DNA of 64,000 bases from Paenacidovorax caeni (GTDB lineage: Bacteria > Pseudomonadota > Gammaproteobacteria > Burkholderiales > Burkholderiaceae_C): NCBI RefSeq assembly GCF_001298675.1, contig NZ_CYIG01000018.1, positions 1-64,000 on the forward strand, read 5' to 3'. The notes under the pieces are model-generated. The model was given only the letters and a program-made list of their open reading frames with translations. It did not search any database and was not told where the DNA came from. Positions 53,520 to 62,240 of this stretch are shown here, piece after piece. Made by a program: the position numbers and the translations under genes. The stretch's first letter is position 1; every line of letters begins with the position of its first letter.

Positions 53520-55288
53520 ACGATGATGGGGTTTCTCAAAAAATCATCCAATGCCGCGCTGCCTGTGTCTTGCTGCAGCGCACGGCCCAGGGCCATGAGC
53601 ATGCTGATGACGCCGTCGATCTTGTTCTCGGGCCGCTCTTTGGTGGGCTGCATCAGCTCGTTGAACTTGGATTGCTTGACCACCAGGTTGCTGACCATCC
53701 AGGCCAGAACGGGGTTTCCGTCGTGCTGCAGCTTGCCCTCAAGCACCAGGTTCTCGACCTGAATCAGGGCCGGGGTGAAGAACATGGCGCGCTGCGCGAT
53801 CTCGACCAGCGGAAGGCCCTCTTCGATCAGCTTTCCAGCGAAGTACATGGAGAGCGCCGGGTCGAAGGCGATCTCCTGCACATCGAAGCGGCGACAGTAG
53901 GTACGCATGTCGTCGGCCACGCAATCAAAATCGGTGAGCGCCCCGTCCGTCACCACCACGTAGCCCTGGCGGGCCCAGCCGGCCAGGTGGGCGTTGCCGC
54001 TTTCCTGCACGGCCAGTTCGTTCAAGTACAGACGTGTGCACACGCGCCACTTACGCTCGATGCGCAATTGGCGTTTGTAGAAGGCAGGGTCGTCTGCGCG
54101 CTTGGAAGGATCGAATACTGTTCCAGTGGAAACCTCCACATCCTCTTCCCATGCCAGCGTAAGCGCGGCAAAGTCCTTTTTCTGCGCGAGGTCCAGGCCC
54201 ATATAGACCTTTGATCCGTCCGGGATGGACTCGATGCCGAGGCCCCTGGCGCCGCATTTCTCCCACGCCCGCATGTCCATCCAGGGGCTTTCGCCGCTGA
54301 CCCACACGTTCAGGCGCTTGGTCAGGAAGTTGCTGAGCGCGCTGGGCATGGCCATGGCCTTGCTGGCCTGGGCCTGCAGCTCATCGAGCTGGACCGACTT
54401 GCCAAGGTTCGGGTTGGCCTTGATCCACACGGCCGGATCGAAATGGTCATCGCCATCGTCCAGCGTGTAGATGATGCCGAACACCCGTTCGTCCTGAACC
54501 ACGCGGTCGAGGATCTTGGTGACGTGCGTGCGCCGCTCGTAGCAGATACCGCTGCGGTCGGTGCCTGCGGTGGTGATGGTCCATAGCAGCGACTGCTCGC
54601 GTGCTCCACGGGCGCTGTCGATCACGTCATACACAGCACGGGTCTTGTGCGCGTGCAGCTCGTCCAGCAGGGCGAAGTGCACGTTCAGGCCGTCGAGTGT
54701 GCTGCCTTCAGCGGCCAGCGGCGCCGCTTTGCTGCTGGTTGCCGCCACCGTGAGGCTGTGCTGCATGATGGCAACGCCCAGGTGGGTGCGTAGGCCTGGC
54801 GAACGCTCGGCCATGGCTTTGGCATCGTCGAACACGATGCGCGCCTGGTCGCGGGTGGTGGCGGCGGTGTAGCACTCTGCGCCGTGCTCTCCGTCTGCGG
54901 CCAGCATGTACAGCAGCAGGGCCGAGCCCTTGGCGCTTTTCCCGTTCTTGCGGGCTTCTTCCTCGTACGCTTCCAGGAAGCGGCGCAGGCGGGTTTCATG
55001 GTGCACCCAGCCGAAGACGGTGGTGATGATGAAGCACTGCCAGGGCTCCAGCTCCAGCAGCCGCCCCTCGCGGGCCCACTTGCCTTTGATGTGCGGGAGT
55101 AGCTCAGCGAAGCCACAGGGGCGCGCGGCCAGATCGGCATCGAACACCCAGGGCCATTCTTCGCTGCGCTCGCGCAGCAGATCGTCAGCCTGGCGCTGTA
55201 CAGCGAGGCGGGTCCATTTGCAGGTGGGGATCGTGCCGTCGAGGACATCGCGCATGTATTGCTGCGCGCGTTCGACGTATTCGTTCAT
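53516..55288 (-). CDS. terL: Terminase large subunit
   Basis: A 590-residue packaging motor of the Terminase_1/P27-partner type. Walker A in 'EEARKNGKSAKGSALLLYM', Walker B in 'VHFALLDELHAH', and the nuclease site begins 'MGLDLAQKKDFAAL' with a later 'IAFDPALSMYFAG'. It starts 4 bases inside the small subunit stop. Confidence 0.95.
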   Translation of the reverse strand: MNEYVERAQQYMRDVLDGTIPTCKWTRLAVQRQADDLLRERSEEWPWVFDADLAARPCGFAELLPHIKGKWAREGRLLELEPWQCFIITTVFGWVHHETRLRRFLEAYEEEARKNGKSAKGSALLLYMLAADGEHGAECYTAATTRDQARIVFDDAKAMAERSPGLRTHLGVAIMQHSLTVAATSSKAAPLAAEGSTLDGLNVHFALLDELHAHKTRAVYDVIDSARGAREQSLLWTITTAGTDRSGICYERRTHVTKILDRVVQDERVFGIIYTLDDGDDHFDPAVWIKANPNLGKSVQLDELQAQASKAMAMPSALSNFLTKRLNVWVSGESPWMDMRAWEKCGARGLGIESIPDGSKVYMGLDLAQKKDFAALTLAWEEDVEVSTGTVFDPSKRADDPAFYKRQLRIERKWRVCTRLYLNELAVQESGNAHLAGWARQGYVVVTDGALTDFDCVADDMRTYCRRFDVQEIAFDPALSMYFAGKLIEEGLPLVEIAQRAMFFTPALIQVENLVLEGKLQHDGNPVLAWMVSNLVVKQSKFNELMQPTKERPENKIDGVISMLMALGRALQQDTGSAALDDFLRNPIIV

Positions 55289-55848
55289 CGGTTCGGGTTG
55301 GTGAACATGGCAAAGCCTGCGGGCTTGGCCTGGGGTTTTTCTTCGATGCCGGGCAGCGTGGGCTGCACGTAGTTGCTGGCCTGCACCCGGCCACGGGCCG
55401 CAGGGCTGAGGCCAAAGTGCATGAGGTAGCGGTTGAGCTGCTCACGCTGCGACTTGATGAGCTGCACGATCACGCTCTGCTGGGCGTAACCGGAGGGCGT
55501 GATGGAGTGGCTGACTTCGTACACCGCATCGGCGTAGTCCATGCCCGCATCCACCTTCGCTTGCACCTTGCCGTTGAAGGAGGTCTCCAGCTCAGCCAGC
55601 CGTCCTGCGGCCTGGCAGTACAAGGCCAGTGCGGAACGGTCTAAGCCGCTGATAAGGCCCAGTTCTTCCAGCAGGGGGGTAATGCGTTTCCACTCTTTGC
55701 GGGCCTCAATGCCAAGATGCTTGGGCGGGCTCGGAATCTCAATGCGGGGATTCACCCCAGCGGCTAGGTCTAGAGGACGCTTCCCAGCATTGCCCTCCAG
55801 CACCCGCAGTGCAACTGGCTTCGGCAACGGGCCGCGAGAACCAGACAT
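55285..55848 (-). CDS. terS: Terminase small subunit, P27 family
   Basis: A 187-residue DNA-recognition subunit ('GPLPKPVALRVLEGNAGKRPL', 'EARKEWKRITPLLEELGLIS', 'QREQLNRYLMHFGLSPAARGRV'), the P27 pattern. It selects viral DNA for packaging with TerL. Confidence 0.92.
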   Translation of the reverse strand: MSGSRGPLPKPVALRVLEGNAGKRPLDLAAGVNPRIEIPSPPKHLGIEARKEWKRITPLLEELGLISGLDRSALALYCQAAGRLAELETSFNGKVQAKVDAGMDYADAVYEVSHSITPSGYAQQSVIVQLIKSQREQLNRYLMHFGLSPAARGRVQASNYVQPTLPGIEEKPQAKPAGFAMFTNPNR

Positions 55849-55964
55849 ATCGACCTCCTAACTCTCACTAGGGGGAGTACCCCCCCCCTACAAAACCTGC
55901 GCGCACAAAAATAAAGCGAACCGGTCGGTTTCCGGTGTGCGGCTGTGAACTTTCTTCACCCCCC
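55849..55964. other. Possible cos/packaging region
   Basis: A 116-base gap between terS and the HNH gene with C/G homopolymer runs (CCCCCCC at 55880-55886 and further C-tracts near 55960) and an ACCGG-TCGG-TTTCCGGT near-palindrome. In HK97-like cos phages the cos site and an HNH nuclease lie beside the terminase. No direct cos motif is certain. Confidence 0.3.
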
Positions 55965-56354
55965 CTACCCCCCTTCCATGTACCCGGCCCACCCTCCCCC
56001 ACGCGCACGCCGCTGGCCGCGCTCGCGCTCGGCCTGGCTCTTGGTGTCGTGGCAGTCACGGCACAGGCCCTGCACGTTCGCGTCGTCGTCGGCACCGCCC
56101 TCCTCAAGGGGCACGATGTGGTCGCGCTGGGTGGCGAGGGTGACGCGGCCGTGCCGCTTGCACTCAGCGCACAGCGGATCACGGGCGAACAGTTCGGCGC
56201 GGGCTTTCTGCAGTCGGCGCCCCGTCATGCGCTTTGCAGCAGTGGGCGGTTTCGCCCAGACCGGCTTGGGGTGCTTCGCGCACCGGCCAGAGCCATCGCG
56301 CACAAGCACGCCGCATCCGGGGTGACTGCAGGGACGTGGGGCAGCAATGGGCAT
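55965..56354 (-). CDS. HNH endonuclease, terminase-associated
   Basis: A 129-residue HNH protein ('ARDPLCAECKRHGRVTLATQRDHI', 'VQGLCRDCHDTKS'): two zinc CxxC pairs and the DH…N…H catalytic motif. In HK97-type cos phages this protein works with terminase in genome cutting. An N-terminal 'CSHPGCGVLVRDGSGRCAKH' adds a second Cys/His cluster. The ATG at 56354 follows the terminator directly. Confidence 0.9.
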   Translation of the reverse strand: MPIAAPRPCSHPGCGVLVRDGSGRCAKHPKPVWAKPPTAAKRMTGRRLQKARAELFARDPLCAECKRHGRVTLATQRDHIVPLEEGGADDDANVQGLCRDCHDTKSQAERERGQRRARGGGWAGYMEGG

Positions 56355-56370
56355 GGGGGAGGGGCAACGG

Positions 56371-56407
56371 GAAAAAGAAAACCCCGACACGCTTTCGCAT
56401 GCCGGGG
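56371..56407 (-). terminator. Terminator between Q-like gene and late operon (tR'-like)
   Basis: On the minus strand CCCCGGCATGC-gaaa-GCGTGTCGGGG then TTTTCTTTTTC. It sits 72 bases after the Q-like stop and 17 before the HNH start, as expected of a terminator that the late antiterminator overrides. A pR' promoter between was not identified with confidence. Confidence 0.85.
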
Positions 56408-56478
56408 CCGTAGTGCAGTGCCGTTGTGCGCGGTGGGGACGCAACAACAACACCGTGCCTGAAATGTAGCCAAACTCT

Positions 56479-56889
56479 CTATGTTGGAAAACTCCCCGCA
56501 ACCCTGCGGCGCGCCTGTTCACGCTCCCTGTCGCGGTCGGAAAGCCACTGGTCTATGGCCTGGTCAGCAAGGCCAAGGCGCGCGTGGATGGTGGACGGCT
56601 TGCAGCGCTCCCGGTGCGCCAGCTCCGACACGCCCCAGTTGTTCAGGTGGTAGCCGATCACCGTGCGCACCAGCTGCGGCCGCGTTTCTTTCAGGGCCGT
56701 GATGGCGCGATCCGTCTCCATGGCCTCCCCCTCGAACACCGGGATCACGTTGCCGTTGTACGTGCCACGGGCCCAAACATCCACGGCCAGGATGGAGCGC
56801 GTCGCATAGCCGGTGGCACCGCCCTCACCACGCGATGCCCACATGCCCCAGTTATCCAGGCGCTGCTTGATGTGTTCAATCCGCGCCAT
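56479..56889 (-). CDS. Putative late-gene antiterminator (Q-like)
   Basis: A 136-residue basic protein ('RIEHIKQRLDNWGMWASRGEGG') with a helix-turn-helix in 'TVIGYHLNNWGVSELAHRERCKPSTIHARLGLADQAIDQWL', which resembles phage antitermination proteins of the Q/DUF1133-type. Its position, last before the terminator and the late genes, supports the role. It overlaps the upstream gene by 14 bases. Confidence 0.65.
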   Translation of the reverse strand: MARIEHIKQRLDNWGMWASRGEGGATGYATRSILAVDVWARGTYNGNVIPVFEGEAMETDRAITALKETRPQLVRTVIGYHLNNWGVSELAHRERCKPSTIHARLGLADQAIDQWLSDRDREREQARRRVAGSFPT

Positions 56890-57247
56890 GCTGCCCCCCG
56901 CCGTCCTGGCCCGCTGCCCTGCCCTGCCACACGCGCTCCGGCCAAATGCACACGTGTGTACAGCCCATCTCCACCATGAACCCGGCCGCATCACGCAGCA
57001 CGCCACTGGGCAGGCCTGCGGGCTGGCCCATCACATAGCCGTTCTCCACCGCGTAGAAACAGCCTGGCTCGCCCCGCAGGCCACGCCGCACCAAGGCATA
57101 GGCCTCATCGCCGAAATGCTCGGCCCGGTCACGAATGCAGGCCAGCGTCTCGGGCATGTGGCGGCGAATCGTCTCAAGCCGCTGGGCCACGATCTGGGCT
57201 GCCACTGCTGCTCCCTGGTCTACCGCCTTGGGTGGCCTAGTGTCCAT
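56876..57247 (-). CDS. Phage early-region hypothetical protein
   Basis: A 123-residue protein ('VAAQIVAQRLETIRRHMPET', 'GEPGCFYAVENGYVMGQPAG', 'VEMGCTHVCIWPERVW'), with a helical N-terminus and a small beta-rich C-terminus. The ATG at 57247 has AAAGGA upstream. Not recognised; between primase and Q-like gene. Confidence 0.65.
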   Translation of the reverse strand: MDTRPPKAVDQGAAVAAQIVAQRLETIRRHMPETLACIRDRAEHFGDEAYALVRRGLRGEPGCFYAVENGYVMGQPAGLPSGVLRDAAGFMVEMGCTHVCIWPERVWQGRAAGQDGGGQHGAD

Positions 57248-57617
57248 ACTGTCCATCCTTTCTATATAGAGATCACAGGTGGGTGGGATTGCGCCTGCGC
57301 GAGCGCGAGCGCACATGCCCGCCTGCGCCCGCCCGCACCGTAGGGCGCGGTGCCCGGCTCGCAGGCTCCGGGCAATGCAGCGGCCTCAACTCCAAAAAGT
57401 AGGGAATTGGGGTAGCTGGTGGTATCCATGCAAAGCCGATGGACACCGTGGACACATGGACACTCAGGTCATGGGCGCATGGCAGGCCATCCCCGCCACC
57501 GCACCGCAGGCTGGGCGCTGCGCGCCCCGTGCCGACACCGTGGCGCGCATCACGCCTCCCCCACAGTGCGCGGTGCAGCGCGTTTCAGGCGCTGCGTAAT
57601 GGATGCAAGGCATAGCC
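57248..57617. other. Non-coding region downstream of primase, with TGGACA repeats
   Basis: No supportable gene. Three TGGACAC direct repeats at 57440-57463 are spaced 9 and 8 bases, and further GTGTCCA/TGTCCA copies lie at 57238-57256. These could be iterons of a replication origin or regulatory sites for the following operon. Confidence 0.45.
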
Positions 57618-60371
57618 TCAGATGGGAGCACTGTCGCCCTCCCAGCCGCCATGCTCTGCCAGATAGGTGGCGGCAGGGGTTGCTGGTGCAGCAGGTACGG
57701 CAGGCTGCTGTGCGGGCGCCTGGCTCGCATCGGCGTCCTGCTCATCCTCGGGATGATCCAGGCCCACAGGCGAATCGTTGCGCGGCCAGCCTTCGGGCCG
57801 GTGGTAACGCCACACGCGCACGCCGCCGATCATCCTCTTCAGGTGCTCCCAGCCCTCATGCTTGAGCCAGGCCGAGATTTGCCCCTGCAGCCCAGGCGGT
57901 GCCTTGGCCACATCCACCCCCAGCGCCTGCACCAGCTGCCCAATGGTGACGTGCGGCGCCTCAGCATGCACAAAGCTGCTGGGGCCAGTGGCGTTAGGGT
58001 TCGGCTTGCGCGTAAGCACTGCCAGCAACTCTGACTCGATGGCCGTCTCCACCAGGCGAGATTCCTGCATGCGCCGGAACAGGCGCGCCTCCTCCTCGGG
58101 CGTGGGCGTGTAGTGCACGCCCTCCAGGTACAGCGCATAAGCCTCAGCCATGAGCTGCTCCCGGTACTTCTCCACCCACTCGGTGTTGATCTGGTGGCGC
58201 ACCGGCACAGGCCAAAAGCGCCGGTTGCCCGTGCGGTCGCGCAGGTAGGTATCCTCATTGGTGGTGCCCACCAGCACGCACTGGCGCGGGAAGGCCTCCA
58301 CCGTGGCGCCATACGCCACGCGGTAGCGATCGACCTTCGAGGAGATAAACGCCTTGATGGCGCCCACCTCAGCCTTGCTGAAGTGGGTCAGCTCAGCAAT
58401 CTCATACAGCCAGCAGCCCTGCACTTGCTCCGGGCCTTCCTTGCCGCGCCCCACCTCGAAAGGCGTGTCGCTGTAGTAGTCACCACTTGCCAGGGCTTCC
58501 ACCAGCGTGGACTTGCGCAGGCCGCCCTCGCCTTCCAGCACCGGGCAGTAGTCGAACTTGCAGCCGGGCTCCATCACCCGGTACACCATGCCCAGCACCC
58601 AGTAGCGGCCCACCAGGCGCAGGTAGTCGGCCAGGTCAGGGCGCACGGCGTCAGGCGTCTCGCCCAGTACGTGCATGAGCCACTTGTCCAGGCGCTGCTT
58701 GCCATCCCACTCAAGGCGGCCCAGCCACTCACGCACGGGGTGGTAGCGGTTCGCGTGGGCGACTGTCTGTATGCCTTCCTCCAGGCCTGCCTTGGAGATG
58801 GCAGGCAGGCCCCAGCTATCCGACATCCACTTGCCCAGCAGCAGCGCGTCGGCGCCACGGATCTCGCCCGGCTTGCTGCTCGGCCACGGGAAGGCCTTGC
58901 GGCACACCACCGTGTTGCGCAGTTCGTCGTAGGCCACCACGTCGCGCAGCTCAGGCGCCCGCTCCAGCGCCGCGATGACGGTCTTGCGCGAGACGTTCCA
59001 GCGCTCTTTTTCCGCGTCGTAGAACCAGCTCAGCCACTCGGGCACCAGGCGGCTGCCACACTTGACCATCGGCCCAGCATCGTCCTGCTCCGGCTCCGGC
59101 ATATCGCCGCCCTGGGTGCCAACGGGGCCATCGATTTTTTTGGCGGGCGGGGCCACCGCGGCATCGACCAGGGCCACGGCCCGGCCAAAGAACTCAAGCA
59201 CCTGCTCGCCCGTCCAGCCATCGGTCTGAATGGCATCCTTGCAGTCCCAGCCATCGGGCTTCACGCCCGGCTGGTCGATGGGGAGCAGCTGCACAGTGCA
59301 GCCGTGTGTGTCGCGCAGTACAGCGCCAATGCCGCGCATGGCCTTCATGCCGGGCTGCTCGTCGTAGGCCAGGTAGGGCTTGGCGTCTTTCAGGGCCTGC
59401 AGCGCCGCCAGGTACTCGGGCGCGTCCTTCAGGCCAGCCGCATCGGCAACACCCAGGCGCTCGCACCACTCGGCCTCCAGATCCTTGCGCTCCTTTACGC
59501 TGGGCTGCTCCCTCTTGCTGTCGGTGTCTGGCCACAGGATCACCGTGCGCCCAGCCAGCCAGTCCCATGCCACTTTTTGCCATGCCTTGCAGCCACCAGG
59601 CCAGCCCGCCACCACGTAAACCCCGGGTGCGCTGGCATCCAGCAGGGCCTGCAGCACGGCGGCCTTGATCTCCCCCTCCACCAGCACCACCGTGCGGCCC
59701 TCGGGCAGTGTGCGGCCGGGCAGGTACAGCGGGCGCGGCTCCTCCCACTGCTTCCAGTGCCAGCGCGCGCCGCCCTTGGTCTGGCTCTCGCACCACGTGC
59801 GTGCAATGTCGTCCTTGCCGCCGTCGCTGGTGCGAAACCGCACCACGTAGCCCAGCAAGTCCGCGTCACGCCAGTACTCGCTCACGTGCACGATGTCCTC
59901 ATCGGTGCGGTGCTGATGCTTGAAGGTGACCTTGGGCGCATAGCCAGGCACAGGCACGATAGCCTTCCAGCCCTCACGCTCCTGCGCAGGCTTTGGCGGG
60001 GGTGCAGGGCGTGGCGCACGCACCGGGGGGGCGCTGCCATCGGCAGACTTCACCACGCCCGCCACGCTCTCCAGGCCTTCGGCACGGGCCAGCTCCACGC
60101 AGGCCCTGGCATTGCTCAGGCCATGGATCTTGGCGTACAGACTCACCAGATCGCGGCCTTTTTCATCGCCCGAGAAGTCAGCCCACTCGCCCGTGTTGAG
60201 GTTGACGCTGCAGCTGGTGCCCTTGCCGCCCGCCAGCGAGCCACACACATACTCATGGCCACGCTGCACACCGCCCGGCAGCCAGGCAGCCACCAGATCG
60301 GCAGCACGGGGAAGCAGTGCATCGGCCAGCGCCGCAAAATTGAGGGGTGGCAGCTTGTCTTTATCGCTCAT
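57618..60371 (-). CDS. Phage primase-helicase (TOPRIM primase plus VapE/VirE-type ATPase)
   Basis: A 917-residue replication protein. The N-terminal part has a zinc-finger-like/primase region ('SCSVNLNTGEWADFSGDEKG') and TOPRIM motifs ('VVLVEGEIKAAVLQALL' and 'LWPDTDSKRE'). The C-terminal half is the VirE/VapE superfamily-3-like helicase: 'VLEGEGGLRKSTLVEAL' (Walker A, with Arg before Lys instead of the usual Gly), 'WLYEIAELTHFSK' (Walker B) and 'VLVGTTNEDTYLRD' (sensor). The ATG at 60371 is preferred to 60419. Confidence 0.9.
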   Translation of the reverse strand: MSDKDKLPPLNFAALADALLPRAADLVAAWLPGGVQRGHEYVCGSLAGGKGTSCSVNLNTGEWADFSGDEKGRDLVSLYAKIHGLSNARACVELARAEGLESVAGVVKSADGSAPPVRAPRPAPPPKPAQEREGWKAIVPVPGYAPKVTFKHQHRTDEDIVHVSEYWRDADLLGYVVRFRTSDGGKDDIARTWCESQTKGGARWHWKQWEEPRPLYLPGRTLPEGRTVVLVEGEIKAAVLQALLDASAPGVYVVAGWPGGCKAWQKVAWDWLAGRTVILWPDTDSKREQPSVKERKDLEAEWCERLGVADAAGLKDAPEYLAALQALKDAKPYLAYDEQPGMKAMRGIGAVLRDTHGCTVQLLPIDQPGVKPDGWDCKDAIQTDGWTGEQVLEFFGRAVALVDAAVAPPAKKIDGPVGTQGGDMPEPEQDDAGPMVKCGSRLVPEWLSWFYDAEKERWNVSRKTVIAALERAPELRDVVAYDELRNTVVCRKAFPWPSSKPGEIRGADALLLGKWMSDSWGLPAISKAGLEEGIQTVAHANRYHPVREWLGRLEWDGKQRLDKWLMHVLGETPDAVRPDLADYLRLVGRYWVLGMVYRVMEPGCKFDYCPVLEGEGGLRKSTLVEALASGDYYSDTPFEVGRGKEGPEQVQGCWLYEIAELTHFSKAEVGAIKAFISSKVDRYRVAYGATVEAFPRQCVLVGTTNEDTYLRDRTGNRRFWPVPVRHQINTEWVEKYREQLMAEAYALYLEGVHYTPTPEEEARLFRRMQESRLVETAIESELLAVLTRKPNPNATGPSSFVHAEAPHVTIGQLVQALGVDVAKAPPGLQGQISAWLKHEGWEHLKRMIGGVRVWRYHRPEGWPRNDSPVGLDHPEDEQDADASQAPAQQPAVPAAPATPAATYLAEHGGWEGDSAPI

Positions 60372-60425
60372 GCGCCACCCCCCGCGAAAACCAGCGGCCC
60401 CGGCACTATATGAATGCACCCCACC

Positions 60426-60749
60426 ATGAATAGCTCCTCTTGCTTGGATAAATCAAAACTGCCCTACTCGCTGCTGCTCGACCCGCAGACCCAGCGCGCA
60501 GCGGCCTACACAAACACCCACCTCACGATCACGGAGGAGGCCTCGAAAACGCTGCTGGATTACGCAAAGGCGCACACGGCCAAGTCGGCACCCTTTGATG
60601 CACGCGAACACGCGGCAGGTATGCCCAACAGGCGCCCGCTGCCCGCCTGGGCCACACCAGAGGTGCAGGAGCGTCTTGTCTTGATCTGGATAAAGCGGCC
60701 CCACGGCGATGCCCCCGAGGAGGAGTGGCAAGCCATCCCGCCGCGCTGA
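60426..60749 (+). CDS. Small phage protein on opposite strand
   Basis: A 107-residue predicted protein ('YSLLLDPQTQRAAAYTNTH', 'LPAWATPEVQERLVLIWIKR') on the plus strand, divergent from the primase gene by 54 bases and convergent with 60791. It has a natural-looking amino-acid composition compared with the opposite frame. No family recognised; possible regulator or early protein. An upstream in-frame ATG at 60414 exists. Confidence 0.5.
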   Translation: MNSSSCLDKSKLPYSLLLDPQTQRAAAYTNTHLTITEEASKTLLDYAKAHTAKSAPFDAREHAAGMPNRRPLPAWATPEVQERLVLIWIKRPHGDAPEEEWQAIPPR

Positions 60750-60790
60750 TACCCGCCCAGTGCATGGGCGGCTTGCATCACAACCATGGC

Positions 60791-61093
60791 CTACCCCCAG
60801 GCGCGCAAGAGCTGCGCCATGCCCGCATCGTTCGCGGCCGAGGCCTGGGCCGCCATAGCGGCGGGCACGTACTCGGCCACTGGGCGGTTGCGGTAGGGCA
60901 CCGGGCGCTCATGCACCAGGGCCAGCACGCCATAGCGGTGCATGTCGCGCACTGTGCTTCGCGCGGCATCCAGGCCCACGCAGGCCTCGGCCGCCATTTC
61001 ACGCAAGGTGGGGCCACGCCCGGCCGCAGCGCGCGCCGCCAGGCTCTCGCAGGCACGCAGCAGCGCCTTGCGCACGTCTCCCGCTGGCCTCAT
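60791..61093 (-). CDS. Putative phage winged-helix replication/regulatory protein
   Basis: A 100-residue protein with a winged-helix-like pattern ('TLREMAAEACVGLDAARSTVRDMHRYGVLA', 'PYRNRPVAEYVPA'). It begins 4 bases inside the CII-like stop (ATGA), so it is expressed with it early. Confidence 0.65.
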   Translation of the reverse strand: MRPAGDVRKALLRACESLAARAAAGRGPTLREMAAEACVGLDAARSTVRDMHRYGVLALVHERPVPYRNRPVAEYVPAAMAAQASAANDAGMAQLLRAWG

Positions 61094-61584
61094 CTCGCGC
61101 CCTCCACAGCCGCACGGTGGCTGAGCACATCGGCGTCATGCCTCGCGCGCATGTTGCGCAGCAGCACCTGGCCAGCGCCCACCACATCGGCCCACTGGCG
61201 CTCCAGATCCTCCAGCTCGCGCCGGGTAATGCGCCCGTCTGCCTCTACGTTGGCCACGGCCATGACCACCTCGGCGCACTCTCTCATCAAGAGCGCCACG
61301 TCCTGCGCCGATGCCGAGCGCACGCTGCCATCGCGCGGCAGCAACACCAGCATGGCGCCCAGAGCGTCGGCCACGGAGTTGGCATAGGCCAGGGCGTACT
61401 CCCCGCCCTGCTCTTGGGCCAGCACCGTGATTTCGAGGGCATCAACAGCGCCCAGCTTGTAACCGGGCGTGCCGCGCAGCTCGCGCTCCAGCGTGCCGGG
61501 CTGCTTTTGCAGGCGCAGGGCCATGGCATCCAGACCCCCAGGGTAGTGGCGCACCGCGCGCCGGGCGGCATCAAGCAAACTCAT
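61090..61584 (-). CDS. Phage CII-type regulatory protein (CP76-like)
   Basis: A 164-residue protein matching the 'phage regulatory CII' family of Burkholderiales/Pseudomonas phages: 'LLDAARRAVRHYPGGLDAMA', 'LERELRGTPGYKLGAVDALEI', then a helical middle and an end with 'ADGRITRRELEDLERQW'. CII proteins activate lysogeny promoters. The ATG at 61584 is supported by the family start. Confidence 0.8.
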   Translation of the reverse strand: MSLLDAARRAVRHYPGGLDAMALRLQKQPGTLERELRGTPGYKLGAVDALEITVLAQEQGGEYALAYANSVADALGAMLVLLPRDGSVRSASAQDVALLMRECAEVVMAVANVEADGRITRRELEDLERQWADVVGAGQVLLRNMRARHDADVLSHRAAVEGAR

Positions 61585-61896
61585 AGTGCAAAACCTTGTG
61601 CAAAGGGCTATGGATTGACCGGCGTGCGACTGCGAGACTGCACGCCATGGAGAGAGGAAAAGAAAGCCACCCGCACCGCAGCCATGCGAAGCGCCGCGCA
61701 CCTGCCCGCGCGCGGCACACCAACATGAAGGGAGAGGAGCAACCCCCTGGCGGCATGGCCTGGGGCGGTGCGGGTGGGAAAAGCAGCTCACGCATTTGCA
61801 CAACCGTCAGACGCGCTGCAGATCGGCGGCGCCTCAACCGCCGTAGGATGGTCGATCTCACCCGAACCACCCACCGCAGAAGAGGCGCCAAAAAAC
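61585..61896. other. Non-coding control region upstream of CII-like gene
   Basis: 312 bases without a supportable gene. GGCGTGC-N12-GCACGCC (61621-61646) is a 7-bp inverted repeat near the CII-like start, a possible regulator site. Open frames here run through on the plus strand but show no homology. Confidence 0.45.
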
Positions 61897-62235
61897 ATGA
61901 ACCTGACAAACATCGCCGAGCAGGTGACTATCACTGTGGTCAGTGCCGCACTGCTTTGGCTTGGGGCCAAGCTGCTCAACTTGGCCTGGAAAAAAACGGA
62001 ACAACTGGCTGCCAAGCTCAAAAACCAGTACCAGAACAACGCCCTAATCTCACCCCGGGCGCAGGAAAGGATTTCCCGAATGCGCGAAATCATCTTGGTC
62101 GCATGCTTCACGACCATGCTTGGCTTTCAGATTCGCTCGACAGGCCCAGCACTACAGGCATGGGATGTTGTTGCGCTGAGCGCTTGGACTTGGTGCCTAC
62201 TGACCACGCTGCTACACATAGCCAGAAAGAAGTAG
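61897..62235 (+). CDS. Small phage membrane protein (possible moron)
   Basis: A 112-residue protein on the plus strand with three hydrophobic segments ('VTITVVSAALLWLGAKLLNL', 'IILVACFTTMLGF', 'VVALSAWTWCLLTTLL') and a basic loop between the first two. It sits between the early operon and the Cro-like gene, against the operon direction, which is typical of lysogenically expressed accessory genes such as superinfection-exclusion proteins. No family recognised. The ATG at 61897 is used since the upstream frame is not protein-like. Confidence 0.65.
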   Translation: MNLTNIAEQVTITVVSAALLWLGAKLLNLAWKKTEQLAAKLKNQYQNNALISPRAQERISRMREIILVACFTTMLGFQIRSTGPALQAWDVVALSAWTWCLLTTLLHIARKK

Positions 62236-62240
62236 CACCC

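Noticed and set aside
58113-60413. 766-residue open frame opposite the primase gene
   Set aside because: Shadow frame; the minus strand has conserved primase and helicase motifs.
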